This document shows, one piece after another, positions 23,165 to 35,348 of a stretch of 64,000 nt of DNA. The stretch is from the NCBI GenBank assembly GCA_030068075.1, contig CM057826.1:77535312-77599311 (forward strand), in the 5' to 3' direction. A model generated the notes under the pieces. The model searched no databases. It had not been told where the DNA came from and saw only the letters and a program-made list of their open reading frames with translations. Position numbers and translations under genes: made by a program. The stretch's first letter is position 1. Each line of letters begins with the position of its first letter. The stretch is from Paguma larvata (taxonomy: Eukaryota > Chordata > Mammalia > Carnivora > Viverridae).

Positions 23165-23292
23165 CGATCATTTATCGAGGGCCATTTTACAGAAAAGAAA
23201 ACTAAAGTACAGAGAGGTGAAGTAACTTGCCAAAGGTCGTACACCTGGGAATAGACAGGGCAAGGATCTGAACTGAGCAATACCACAGCCAA
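23165..23292 (-). repeat. MIR SINE fragment
   Basis: gccattttacagaaaagaaa, actaaagtacagagaggtga, agtaacttgccaaaggtcgt: the MIR core in reverse orientation. Confidence 0.8.
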
Positions 23293-23339
23293 ACCTATAC
23301 AATAGGAAAATACGGAATGAAAAAAAACCCACAGCCAAC

Positions 23340-23500
23340 TTAATTGATCAAATTCACAAATATTTATTTAGGCCAACTGTGCAAAATGAAGCCTTCTTCC
23401 TCAAGAAGCTGAACGTGATTATTAATACCATCTCATGGTGATTAGAAATGCATATGAGTAGGAAACTTCCCCTTTAGAAGCTAACAATTTAGTGGGAGAG
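23340..23500 (-). repeat. L2 3'-end fragment (tentative)
   Basis: cacaaatatttatttaggcc and ctaacaatttagtgggagag resemble reverse-complement L2 3' text, but the middle is poorly matched. Confidence 0.4.
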
Positions 23501-24659
23501 TTAAAGTAGAAGCAACGTAAGGTTCAAATATTAGGTAAGAGATGGGACTGGATGTTCTTTAAAGTACCTTCCATCTCTGGAAGAGTCCATGAAACGCTTT
23601 GCCTTGTCAAAGTTTTGCTTTGGAAAGTTAAAGTTAAAAAAGGTCCGTATAAGCCAGTTACATTTATAAACCACAAGCTCCAGGCTTCAAAGTAAGGAGA
23701 AATAAGTTCTGGCTTAGGTGTTTTAATTCTGCAACTGCAATACTTCTCTGAATTTGAGTACAAGGTGAGCAAATTTGATTCCCTTCTTATGTACAGAAAA
23801 AAAAATAATTTTCATCGTATGGTATTTGTTTGTATAGTTGCTTTGAATCCAGAAACTAGGAATGCTCCATTTTACCTAAGTATCAACAAATGAAGAAGAA
23901 AACCCTGTCCAAAATAGATTTAAGATGTTGGTATGGGCAGACGGAAATGACGCCATCCATGCTAGGTCTACAGAATACTGATAGAGAACCTGGATTTTGA
24001 TTGCTTTTGATGGGATTTTCAAATTACTTTTAAAAGTAGGTCATAGGTGCCTGTCTGAATTAGAGGAGGATTCTCTAGGGATGCCTGCTGTGTTTTAAGA
24101 AATCTCTCTTGGCCCACAGGTGCCTTGTCCCCAGAAAGAAAAGAACCCTTACACAGGCTTCAATTTCTACCTTGTCTCCAACGTGACCAGAATGGGGTGG
24201 AGCCACAGGATTTGACACCCCCTAGCTATCGTCAAGGGACCAATTAGTATATTCACAGCTAATTTAATGGGATCCTGACTAACATCATTAAGGGCACAGT
24301 AGGCAATAAATGATTATAAAGAACCTTGTGAAATTCCCTAGATATCTATGCCTGGTTTGCCTCCCTTATCTAATACCATCTGTGGAGGCACAGATGACCT
24401 GGAAATGGAAATTGTGTAGCTAATAATTTCTAATTGAAAGAATTCTAACTTAAGTCTATGTACACTGTTTATCGCATGTTATATCTTAGTTCATGCCTGG
24501 GGAATCTAAACTAGTTATTGCTAACCTCTTTGGAACTTTGAAGCTCAATCATTAAGTTTCACAACACCTACTATGCTAAGTGAAACAGTATTTTAAAAAT
24601 TCAGTTGAGGAACAATACTTTTTCCTAGGGGGATTTTGCGACTTCTTGAGAGATGACTC
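23501..24659. other. no gene seen; mostly non-repeat
   Basis: No transposon recognised. 24100-24420 has balanced composition and could hold a conserved element, but there is no specific motif evidence. Confidence 0.35.
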
Positions 24660-24815
24660 AGTGCCAAATGGAGTGAGGTTGTTGTTAAAATGCAGATTCT
24701 TGGCCACTCCCCAGACCTACTAAATCAAACCTTTGAGGGCTAGAGCCCAGGGACCCAAGTTTTAACAAGTTCCCCAGGGGATTCTTATGTACACTCAAGT
24801 TTGATAACTTCTGCC
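24660..24815 (+). repeat. MER5A hAT-Charlie MITE
   Basis: gttaaaatgcagattcttgg, ccactccccagacctactaa, tttaacaagttccccagggg, gtacactcaagtttgataac: a clear MER5A copy. Confidence 0.85.
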
Positions 24816-26344
24816 CTAGAGTATCACGGATCCAAAGCTAAAAACCACTTGTTACTACCAAATGTTATAAAATGTTCTACTTCTAGCATAACATTAACTG
24901 GCTATAGGAAATCAGTACTTGTTAGCATTAGAAAAATTCCAGCCACAATTTAACTTTTTCATATTTAGGTGCATGATTCAGCATATAGTAACGATGCAAT
25001 ACAGCACTGCTACAGAAATCTGAGCATCCGGTACAAGGCTGCAGTAACAGGCTTTCTTTCCCACTCCCTGCACACAACTGGTACCACAATTGTTATGTCC
25101 CCAAGTTAATCACTGTCTTTCTCTTTCATTATCACGTTCTCTTATATTCCCAAAAGTGAAGATGATGTTAATTTTAGGTAACTCATAAAACCTAGTGCAC
25201 TTTCCCTTATCAGTATTTTGCAATTTATTTTTCTTTTATTGTTTTTTTTTTCAGTGTATTTACTGACTGGCTAGCACAAAAACTTGTGTCTATGGTTGCA
25301 AAATTCTTCAACCTCCAACAAATATTCCACTTTTAAATAATATTCTTAAGTTCATCTGAGCTAACAAAATGACCCCACAAAAGTGAGGGGGCATGAAATT
25401 GGCTTCATCATTTCAAGAGAAAAGCCATGTCTTCATGGTATGTGAGGCATCTGAGAATTCTTTCGCCAAATCCAAAATGTAACAAGTAAGACCTTGGACA
25501 GAGAATTTTTTGCGTTTTGGATATTATCAGAAGTCTAAAAGCTTATATAACTAATAAAGAATCGGTAATACAAGAACTTTTCTGCAGAAGTTTCCATGCC
25601 TGTTTATTTTTATTTTTTAGGAAGAACTAACAGCTGGTACAAACACTTGATGAAAACAACATTTATCTATCTAACTGAGCTCATACATACTCTGGAAACT
25701 GGAAGGTACCTGTTAAAAAATAAAAAGTTCAATTGCTGAAGCACCAGAAATCAAACTTCTTTCATAAAATTCTCTCAATCAGACATCATTCAGCCTGGCT
25801 CTATTAATGTTACTTCTCAAAAGGCAGAAATCTTAAATGAGATGAATCATAACAGCTGGTTTCCACCAACCGCCTCTCCACCAGACAGGAAGCTGGCTGT
25901 CAATGGGGGTTAGGGTGTCCAGGCAGCTCAGGCTGGGTGGTGGGCCTGTAAGAGGGGAAGCCCGTCAGGGGAACTTCTGTGGATGAGTAGCGTAGAAAAT
26001 GGTTCTTTTGAAAAATTTAGCAGTTTTTGATGCAGAGAATGCCACAAATGAATGCCACGGTTGGTCCACAGAGGTCTTTTTGTATCCAGGGAAGGGATAT
26101 AAGAAGTATGACCATAGCCCCTGCTGAATTTATAATCAATATGTCAACTGAATGAAGATAGAAAATATTAAAATTGTTGAGAAATAACCCATTTGCCTGG
26201 AAGAAAATTGAAAAGGAATTTGACTAGTGTGCTGCAGAGAACTTGTTTCTTTCTGGCAGAGATTTTTGAAAGTTAATTCTACTATAAAGCTATAATAAGG
26301 ACATCGTGTGGTATTTAGTGAAAGGAGAGACACATAGATCAATA
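24816..26344. other. no gene seen
   Basis: About 1.5 kb of non-coding sequence without confident repeats. A T-run (25235-25250) and mixed AT-rich text are all that stand out. Confidence 0.4.
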
Positions 26345-26713
26345 GTCCAGAAATATAACCATATCATAAATACTGTGATCAATTAATTTTGACATAGATG
26401 CAAAGGCAATTCAATAGAGAAAAGATCATCTACTTTGTACAAATCTATATGCAAAAAAAAAAAGACCTAGTCGTATACCTCACATCTTACACCAAGATTA
26501 ACTCAAAATGGGCTACAGACTTGAATGTAATTGTAAAACTGTAATACATTTAGGGAAAATAGATGCAAAATTCTGTGTGACTTTTAGCTAGGCAGAGTTC
26601 TTAGATATAACACAAAAGCCCTATCCATAAAAAACTGATAAACTGGACTTCATCAAATTTTTTAAAAAAAATTGCCCTATAAAAAGATACATTTTGCTTT
26701 GCATAAGACACTT

Positions 26714-26760
26714 TTTTAAGTTTATTTATTTATTTTGAGAAAGAAAAGAAGAGTAGGAGG
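26714..26760 (-). repeat. short SINE tail fragment
   Basis: ttttttaagtttatttattt followed by gagaaagaaaagaag looks like the 3' end of a reverse-strand tRNA-Lys SINE that is strongly 5'-truncated, set inside the L1. Confidence 0.5.
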
Positions 26761-26870
26761 ATGGTAAATAAGCACATGAAAAGATACTCTACATCATTAG
26801 TCATTAGGGAAATTCAAATTGAGCCACAATGTGATACTAACACGCACCCTGTATAATGACTAAAATTAAA

Positions 26871-27103
26871 TGTTTTTTTTTTTTTTTGTTTTGTTTTGTT
26901 TTTTTTTGTGAGAGAGAAAGACAGACAGAGCATGAGTGGGGCAGGAGGGGCACAGACAGAGAGGGAGACACAGAATTTGGAACAGGCTCCAGGCTCTGAG
27001 CCGTCAGCACGGAGCCCCGACCCGGGGCTCGAACTTACAAACCATCAGATCATGACCTGAGCTGAAGTAGGCCGCTTAACCGACTGAGCCACCCAGGCGC
27101 CCC
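26871..27103 (-). repeat. tRNA-Lys SINE with 16-bp target duplication
   Basis: Nearly consensus copy ending gagccacccaggcgcccc, preceded by a T/G-rich run. The direct repeat aatgactaaaattaaa lies at 26855-26870 and 27107-27122. It interrupts the L1 and is young by sequence quality. Confidence 0.94.
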
Positions 27104-27874
27104 TACAATGACTAAAATTAAAACAAAAAGACTAACAATACCAAATGCTGGTTAGTATGTTTCTCAAATGCAAAACAGCACTGCCACTTTGGAAAACAGT
27201 TTGACACTTTCTTAAAAGGTAAATATACACTTACTACATGCAGTTAATTCCACTCTTAGGAATTTTCCCAAGAGAAGTTAGATTTATGTCGACATAAAAA
27301 CCATTTGTGAATGTTTATAGCAGCTTTATTACAAATCACCAAAAACTGGATACGATGCAAATAAATGTTCTTCAACTGCTGTTTAAAAACTGTAGAGCAT
27401 GCACACAATGAAATACTAGCCAGTAATAAAAAAGAACAAATTACAGATACATGCAACAACATGAGTGAATCTCAAATATGTTATGCTAAGTACGACAAGT
27501 TACACTGAAAAGGTTATATCTGTAATGAGTCCATTTATACGACATTCTAGAGAAGCAAAACCATAGGGATAGAGAACACATCAGTGGTTGTCAGAAGAGT
27601 TAAAAAGAAAGGTCTGGACTACAAAGGAACAGGATGAGAGAGTGTTTGGGGCTCTGTTTGTCAAATGTATAAAACAAAAAAAGTAAATTTTACCATATGT
27701 AAATTAAAAGTAAATTTTAAAGAGTTTATTCTGAACACTTAAATATTTTACAGTAAACTTTCAGAGATATCTATCACTGCAAATTAAAACAAATACCCTC
27801 AAATTTTCAATATTTTAAGTAAATTTCCAATGGTATGTTTCTTTTTTGGCAAATATTAAAAAATGACACCTATT

Positions 27875-28030
27875 GGGGCGCCTGGGTGGCTCAGTCAGTT
27901 TAAGTGTCCGAATCAGGTCACGATCTTGCAGTTTCGGGTTTGAGCCCCCGCATTGGGTTCTGTGCTGACAGCTCAGAGCCTGGAGCCTGCTTCACATTCT
28001 GTGTCTCCTTCTCTCCCTGCTTCTCTACTG

Positions 28031-28088
<58 letters not shown>

Positions 28089-28106
28089 AAAAAATAAACA
28101 TTAAAA
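27875..28106 (+). repeat. tRNA-Lys SINE, young
   Basis: ggggcgcctgggtggctcag through ctgacagctcagagcctgga to caagaaaaaataaacatt. The flanks aaatgacacctattg and aaatgacatctattg form the target duplication. About 10 bases of the A-box to B-box interval are missing (gtgtccgaatcaggtc). Confidence 0.93.
28037..28085. repeat. (TC)n microsatellite inside the SINE
   Basis: An uninterrupted run of about 24 tc units in the pyrimidine-rich body of the SINE. It is likely length-polymorphic. Confidence 0.95.
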
Positions 28107-29514
28107 AAAATGACATCTATTGATCTATTCAAACCTATACGCTTAGAATATGTATTTAAAAAAGGTTAATTTTAAAATCACAAAATAAAAACCTTTTTTA
28201 ACGTTCAGGAATCTAAAAATGAAGCAAAGATACTGACCAAGTCAAGATTACATAGGACAGGCTTCTTCCTTCATGCACGATTTATTCAACATTTGACAAA
28301 GCTACATCATGCTGCTTAGCTTTCTATACTATTGAAGTTTGATACAATCTGCTGACTCCAGTGCCTCACCAGGAGTCAGAGTTAACAAATCATTAACATT
28401 CTGGACAGTTGTTTTTAAGAAATGTGAATATCCTTGTTAGAAGCTAAAACTCTTTGCCAAGTAAATCATATCATACCTTATAGCTTTTGCAATTTTTTAA
28501 ATGTTGGCTCGATTGAAAAATATTGAAGAGAAATCACAATTCAAATACCCGGAGTATTTAAATCACCTAAATCATTTTACACATAAGAGAAGTGACTTAT
28601 TCAAAGTAAGATTAAAAGCACAGAATCAGAAACAGAGAGCAACTCATCTTGTTCTCAATTCTAATGGCCTGGTTCTCAAGATCACAAACACAAAATGAAA
28701 ACACTTCTGTTAATAAGTTATCATTAAATTAATTTGCTATGACAACTTAAAAGGGGGCATTATCATTTTAAGTACAATGTACACCCAGTGAAATTTATTC
28801 AATAAGTATGTGGCTACTACCAACAGTAAATAACCTCTTACTAAATTCTTTTTGTGAATTACCACTTCAGCTTCACACTCTTCATTATTTCCACTGATAG
28901 TACCCTCTTTCAAAATACCAAATGATAAAGAGCCACCCCTGATCACTGGTCTCCCTGCTTATTCTCTCCCCAATAATCTCACGTTCCCTGTACATTTAAG
29001 ATCAATATCCGTTCAGGCTCCTCCATTACTGCCTACACTTAATTCCTGTCATATAACATATCCAATGGATAAAGTGTACAGGTCAACACATTCCCATGGG
29101 TGTTCCCTGAATAAATGCAATGCTAAGAAGCAGCTGTTAATTTTCTACCCCCTTTTTCTTCCACTCCAAAATACATTTGAATGCAAGTGACTGAGACTGA
29201 TGGTACTACTGGGAAAATCTTGGAAATACATACAGGGATACATACATACCTTAGGTATAAAATACTCGTGTCAGTAACTGTGCCCACTAGAGCCAAGATT
29301 CTCAGTGGGAACGAGGTGTACAGCCATTACGGTAGCTGTGGTTTGGGTACACTCCCAGGTCTTTTTCTTCTCCTCCTTTTTCCTCAAAACCTCTCTCAGT
29401 AAACTTGTCCAGTTCTATGACGCCTACTATTATTTCAATGGGATTGACTCCGAGGCCTAAGGCCCATATTTCCAAATGTCTGAACATTTTCACTCATACA
29501 TTGTACCACCACTT
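28107..29514. other. no gene seen
   Basis: 28560-28640 (attttacacataagagaagt) may be a worn MIR in reverse. The rest is unrecognised and short open frames there have no family resemblance. Confidence 0.4.
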
Positions 29515-30320
29515 CTAACCTAAATCAGCTCCCCCTCCTGATTTCCTTATTTCTTTTCATATCAATACTATCTTCTAGCAAACGAACTTGAAGGTAGCAC
29601 TTGTTTTTGGTTCGTCGTGTTCACTCACCTCTCATACCCAAATAAAGCTGTCAAATCAGTCAACTCTGCCTTCAGAGAGTCTTTCATATCCATCTCCTAT
29701 TCTGTATTCCCATTATCAATATCCTAGCACAGCCTAATTACCTTTTGCCTTTATAATTCAGGTTCCTTTTTCCAGTGTTTCCCCATTCCAATTCATTAGT
29801 CATACTGCTATCATCTGGACTGTCCTAACCTATGGACACTTTCTGGTCAGAAAATCTCAACAATACCCCACTGCTCACAGATTAAAGTCTATACTACTCG
29901 ACCCAATGTTGAAAACTCTCTTCACAATCTGTCTTCACCTATCTATCTCCATCTGTCACAACCACTTTCATGTGCCCCCGTATGCCAGTTAAACCAGATT
30001 ATAGTCTTTCACCAAAACACCTTGTGAGAGCAAACCAGTATGCTTAAGATCCTTAAATTCAGAATGTTTCAATACTCTCATTATCACAGCTATAAATCTC
30101 TGATGTTCCAAAGCTAACTCTTCCATGAAGCTTTTACCAACACCCTAGGCCAAAAAAGTTCTAGCAATCCAGAATTTCCTACACCACTGAATCAGCGCCT
30201 GTATGGTACTTCTCATCTAATAACACTCATCTTCAGACCTTGCACTCTGTATTAGACAATACTGCTTTGTTTCTAGTTTTGTAAATATTTTATCCTGTTA
30301 GGGTCACGTTGACTCTTAAA
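29515..30320 (+). repeat. L2 LINE, ORF2 end and 3'-UTR relic
   Basis: Pyrimidine-rich sense-strand L2 texture: actctgccttcagagagtct, ccagtgtttccccattcc, ctgttcacagattaaagtct-like text, gaagcttttaccaacaccct, and agtcttgtaaatattttatc-like text in the expected order. It is heavily diverged. Confidence 0.5.
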
Positions 30321-31085
30321 TTTCCAAAATCCAAAGCAACAGCAAAAGCTCCCAAAATAGTAGGTCATAACAGATCAAAAGATCAAAGATGATAAATGAT
30401 ACTTGATTGAAAACAGAAAGGAATCAAGGCAGCTGCAATTCTAATTCTGTAAGCAGAAACGAAAAGCTTTCTGTGTTCATACGTGTGATAAATTTATTCT
30501 GTACTTTTTGCCATAATATGTTCTAGAAACCAAGTCATAAAGTGCCATTTTCTCATGGGACAGTGATATTATTCCACAAAGACTCATTATCAAATAAATC
30601 ATAGACAGGAACAACATGCAATAAAAGCAAAGATATAACAACTGTAAATCTTTACAATTTAATATTATAATGTAAGCATTTTCAAATGGGCATCCACACA
30701 CGATGCATATTTATTATACTGAGGTATATCACAATATATCACAAATTATCTATGATGAACATAAAAATAGAATTAGTTTTCACAAATCTCAGTAAAGTCA
30801 ATATGCTAACTATAATAAACCTAAGATGAACTGGTCACTTTATTTGCCATCTTACTATTTAATATGATATATGATGTTTATATATGGGGGGTAGGTGATT
30901 CAAATGACTTAGTTTTTCTTTCAAGACCAACCACAAAACAACCGCATCTGAGTCTCAGGTACCTCTAAGGTAAAATGAATATATAAAACAATGGCCACCT
31001 CGCAGAATAGGGAGAGAATTAAAAAAAGACAATGTAACTTTGTTGCTTTTAGGCTGCAAAGTTCCATCAAGAGAAAGGTATTATA
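30321..31085. other. AT-rich, no gene seen
   Basis: Non-coding stretch with no recognised transposon. Confidence 0.4.
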
Positions 31086-31190
31086 GGAGGGCCTGACTGG
31101 CTCAGTTGGTGAAGCATACTTGATCTCAGGGTTGTGACTTAGAGTTTTGGGTGTAGAGATTACTTAAAATCAAACTCTTCAAAAAATAAG
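31086..31190 (+). repeat. older tRNA-Lys SINE, short form
   Basis: ggcctgactggctcagttgg, tgatctcagggttgtgactt, tgggtgtagagattacttaa: the subtype without the long pyrimidine body. Confidence 0.82.
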
Positions 31191-31251
31191 CTATTATTAT
31201 TATCAATATTGTTCTTCATGTTGATGGCATGTGGCTCACTAATAGCACGTT

Positions 31252-31475
31252 TATTTTTTTTAATATTTTTTAATGTTTATTTATTTTTGAGAGACAGAGA
31301 GAGACAGAGCATGAGTAGAGGAGAGGCAGACAGAGAGGGAGACACAGACTCTGAAGCAGGCTCCAGGCTCCGAGCTGTCAGCAGAGAGCCCGACATGGGG
31401 CTTGAACCCACGAACTGTGAGATCTTGACCTGAGCTGAAGTTGACATCCAACCGACTAAGCCACACAGGCATCCC
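31252..31475 (-). repeat. tRNA-Lys SINE
   Basis: T-rich head, gagacagagagagacagagc, and end taagccacacaggcatccc. Flanks agcacgtt and agcatgtt are the likely target copies. Confidence 0.9.
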
Positions 31476-33347
31476 TTTAGCATGTTAAAAAGTGAAAAGC
31501 TGAAGAGGTGTTTTGCCTCCTCTGGTCTTCCTACCTCCTCAGTTTACTCAGATATACATTTGTGTTCCGTTTTAGTACAAAACAACATGGACACAATAAT
31601 AATTGTGAGGTCACTCTTGAGCACCCTTCCTCTTTGCAGAACTTACTTGACACCTCTCAGGGCACCTTGCATTACACTGAAAAGTCATAAAAACAATTCT
31701 TATGTACAAGAAAGGGACACTTTGGTCACTATAGTGTGCAGTTCTATGGACACGACAGGTTTCTCAACCATTATGGGAGGAGAGAACTTTCTTGGTGTGC
31801 AGGAGAATTGAATCTGAGTCTTCTGCTTCCAGAGAACATACAACTTCCTCAAAAGTGGAAGAAAGGCAAACAACAAAGAGGGAAAGCAGGCCAAGGAGGT
31901 GTTAGTGAACACTGAGCATCGCTATCTCAGGAAGCCAGAGTTGTGTGTTTGGTATATCTGAAAGAATGAGTGACAGCTCAGCCCACCTAGCCTTCTCTAC
32001 TCAGCTCCACCAAGAGGAAAGAAGGGATTTGAACTGGAGGAGAGGATAAAAGTATGGGTGGGAGGTACTTTCCTCATTCCCACATCACGACTTTTGTAAA
32101 GAACTGGACTATCCTAAGAGATGGAAAAGACTTTGGAGACTAAGAGAGTATAGAGGTAGAAGCCTAGAGCTTGGATAGCTTCCCCCGGGATTAGGAAAAG
32201 CAAAGGCTGCCAATTCCAGGAAGACTACAACCCAAGTCCCCCGTCCTTTCCACTCCTCTAGAAAGACAACACCTGGAGAAGGAGGTTAGATTTGGTCCCC
32301 CAAAGTTGCCAGTCTCAGCAAGGTTCCCAGATGTGCTGTACCTTCCAGGAAATCATGTGGACCATCATCATACATGTTTTGTGCCAAGCAGCAGTTAGGG
32401 AAGTTTGAGTCTTCCTTTTTATAAGTTCTGTCAGTGCTACCCTCAACTCAGCTGCCAAACAAACACACAACCTAAGTAAAACGAGCCTGTTTGCTACATA
32501 AGCCCAGTTTCAATTCAGGTTATCTGGTTCCTTCCATCTAGATCGTACCCAATCACAAACCCTTTTGAAAGGGAAATTCTTGAAATTCTAATGAATTACA
32601 CCAGCAGTGATAGACAAGGACCAGATAGTCCTCCCCATATATTCTAGGACCTTTGTAACACCTGTGGCTTTACTGTTCTACCACACAGCGAGAATGGGAG
32701 AATTTCCACCTGGAAATTCTTCTTCTGGAGAGCTCCTCTGCTGTAATTCCATAAGGTTCTGTGTTCTCTTTTCCTAACAGAAGCCAATGCATTATATTAA
32801 GACATTAGTAGGAATTTTTTTATAGGTACCTTTAGGAAACACTCACAAAACTACCAAGACAGGTATAAGAAAGAATGGCCTTGTGCACTGGAAATCACTA
32901 AAACAGAGGCTGAAAACTAGAAAGCTGTGGGTTACCTGAGGCCTAAAGAGTTTTTTTTTTAATGCCCACAAAATGTTTATGGACATTTTCAGGTAGGTTC
33001 CAACAAGTAAAAATCAGAAAGCTCACATAAAAATCTGAGATTTTCAGCTTTTCTTTAAAAATTGGACAACATTGGACCCTTCGTGTTCACCTTGCAAAAA
33101 TCAGCTAGACTAGGAAACTGCTGAAGTCTTTCAACACCCCCAGCTCACCACAGTCCAGCACCTTCAGTCCCTGTGGCACTGTCTGGCCCACGTCCTTTAT
33201 CTTGTGTACCCAATAACCCCTGAAGGCATCTGAACTGACGAGCTCAGCTCCCACGGAGAAGTGAGAAATGGTCATTAAATACATGGCAATCAGGAAAAAG
33301 AGGTGGCCTGGCATTCGAAGACCAGCAAAGACTTTGATGTTCACAGT
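31476..33347. other. no gene seen
   Basis: About 1.9 kb of intergenic sequence. Open frames at 31482-31811 and 33105-33344 (minus) are examined among the rejected items. 32900-33080 may be a worn unidentified repeat. Confidence 0.4.
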
Positions 33348-33361
33348 CCTTTTTCCATTTT

Positions 33362-33577
33362 GAAAAGAAAAAATTTTTTTTAGTGTTTATTTTTGAGACA
33401 GAGAGACAGAGTGTGAGCAGGCAAGGGGTAGAGAGAATGAGACACAGAATCCGAAGCAGGCTCCAGGTTCTGACTGTCAGCACAGAGCCTGACGCGGGGT
33501 TCCAACTCAGGAACTGTGAGATTATGACCTGCGCCAAAGTCCAAAGCTTACCTAACTGAGCCACCCAGGCGTCCTGA
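33362..33577 (-). repeat. tRNA-Lys SINE with 14-bp target duplication
   Basis: Reverse copy ending gagccacccaggcgtcct. cctttttccatttt occurs at 33348-33361 and 33578-33591. Confidence 0.94.
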
Positions 33578-33714
33578 CCTTTTTCCATTTTATACACTAA
33601 ATATCACAAATGAAGCAGGCCCTACAGCAGTTTACTTCTTTTTTGCATTTTCTTTGCATTAAATTATCATATAAGACATTTCTTCTCAGTTATTAATTCC
33701 AAAGAGCTACTTAG

Positions 33715-33935
33715 GGGCGCCTGGGTGGCTCAGTTGGTTAAGCAGCCGACTTCAGCTCAGGTCATGATCTCACGGTCTGTGAGTTCCAGCCCCGCATTGG
33801 GCTCTGTGCTGACAGCTCAGAGCCTGGAGCCTGCTCCAGATTCTGTGTCTCCCTCTCTCTCTGTCCTTCCCCTGCTCACACTCTGTCTCTATGTCTCTCA
33901 AAAATAAATAAACGTTAAAAAAAAATTAAAAAAAA
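33715..33935 (+). repeat. tRNA-Lys SINE, near consensus
   Basis: All parts are present, from gggcgcctgggtggctcagt through gtcatgatctcacggtctgt and ctctgtgctgacagctcaga to caaaaataaataaacgttaa. The 14-bp direct repeat aaagagctacttag flanks it (33701-33714, 33936-33949). High similarity to the inferred consensus suggests recent insertion. Confidence 0.95.
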
Positions 33936-33949
33936 AAAGAGCTACTTAG

Positions 33950-35320
33950 TGTATGTAGTAACTAGAAAAGCCGATTCAGACCTACCTTTCCTGGTTTTAA
34001 TAGGTTGAGCAGGTTGCTTTTGAATAAACAATATCTCTGTTTCCTCATTCATAATATGAATGGGTTCAACTAGAATGATCATTAAGATAATTTTTAGTTG
34101 GCCTCTCACCATCTATACCAGATCTTCTTATCTAAAATCTACTCACCCCTATAGAGAGATTCAAGTGCCACTACCTCCAGACTTCTATCTTTGAAATTTT
34201 GAGCTAATCACCACCACCACCACCACCCAAATTAGCATTTACTAATTCTCAATTAATTTGCTTCGAGTACATTGGTTTATTTGCCATATTTAAAGAGAAA
34301 ATTCCTTTAAATAAGAGACAATGCCATTTAATTTTTAAATCCTCCACAGCATTTTACACTTAATTGGGATTCGATAACTGTTTGTTAATTATCTATCTAC
34401 TCTAAATGATACAGAAAATATCTATAAACTGGAAAACTTTCCAAAGAGCAACTTTCATCAGAGTCCTCCTCCCCCAAACCAATTGCCCTTATCAGCTTGC
34501 CCATCTGATTCAGGGAGGCAAAATGGTACTATGCAATGAAGAGACACAGTACTAGATTACTATATTACTTTGTACATAGTTATTGCTTCCTTCCTTAGTT
34601 GAAAAGCTCAAAAGGGGAAAAATATAAACAAACAATAACTCACTATAATAAGATATTACACAGTGAAAGATTATGTTATCCACACTATCGGGTATGAGAA
34701 GAAGTTTCCTACCACAACGGAGAAAAGAAAATCAGTTACTAGTAAGGTGCTGCAGGTCAGATATTTGAAAACTACAGTGAAAACCACCCTTGATCGTCCA
34801 CCACCCTCTGGGTGTCATCAGAAGTTCTGAGCAACAGGAGGCCAAGATGACATGTGGGCGGGGATTTACCCACTTTCACCAGAAAAGGAGTGAGATACAG
34901 GTTCTCATGGTTCTGGTCTAATCTCTCCACCACCCCCACTACCCCCAAATAATTAAGATTTTAGATATGTGGTCAGTCCTTGCCTATTAAAGTAAAGCAA
35001 ACCTAAGAAAGAATAATTCAAATATGAAATTATTTTTTGTGATTGCCTTAATTTCTCTATTCAATGAACAGGATAATTTACTTTAGTAAACTGAATTAAC
35101 AAGTGTTAATCATGTCTTAACAGCTAGCAAGTTCTAGCGGATTGAAATTAAGTCAATCTAAAAATGTTCTGTGATGGAACCAACAGTTAATACAGATGTT
35201 TCCACTTAACTTATACTCTGTGGAAGGAGAATTACTTTTGCAATTCATTTTACACACATTCATTGCTTGAGGGTCTGAATCAAGAGGCGATGTACCTGTA
35301 GGCTGGGGAAAGGATTAATT
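33950..35320. other. no gene seen; one (CCA)n tract
   Basis: Contains a short (CAC)n run at 34209-34227. The remainder is unrecognised non-coding sequence. Confidence 0.45.
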
Positions 35321-35321
35321 G

Positions 35322-35348
35322 CGGGGGCGGGGGGGGGGTGGGGTGAGG
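35322..35348 (+). other. G-run, quadruplex-capable
   Basis: Runs of 5, 10 and 4 G separated by single c or t bases, then tgagg. The arrangement can satisfy four G-tracts of three or more with short loops. It lies 1.4 kb upstream of the ELL2 promoter. Confidence 0.6.

Larger units (their letters stand above)
26345..27725 (+). repeat. L1 ORF2 C-terminal part plus 3' UTR
   Basis: gcaaaggcaattcaatagag, aagattaactcaaaatgggc, agagttcttagatataacac, aactggacttcatcaaattt, cactttggaaaacagtttga, then 3'-UTR text up to 27725, in correct L1 order. Frames are broken throughout. Two SINE pieces interrupt it. Confidence 0.85.

Noticed and set aside
31281..31483. Repeated peptide-like frames such as those containing SLEPASDSVSPSLS at many sites
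   Set aside because: They are translations of the SINE body and recur at every full-length SINE; not genes.
33105..33344. 79-codon minus-strand frame with a hydrophobic N-terminal stretch
   Set aside because: The first codon is GTG with an in-frame stop just upstream. The hydrophobic segment alone is weak evidence and I recognise no family.
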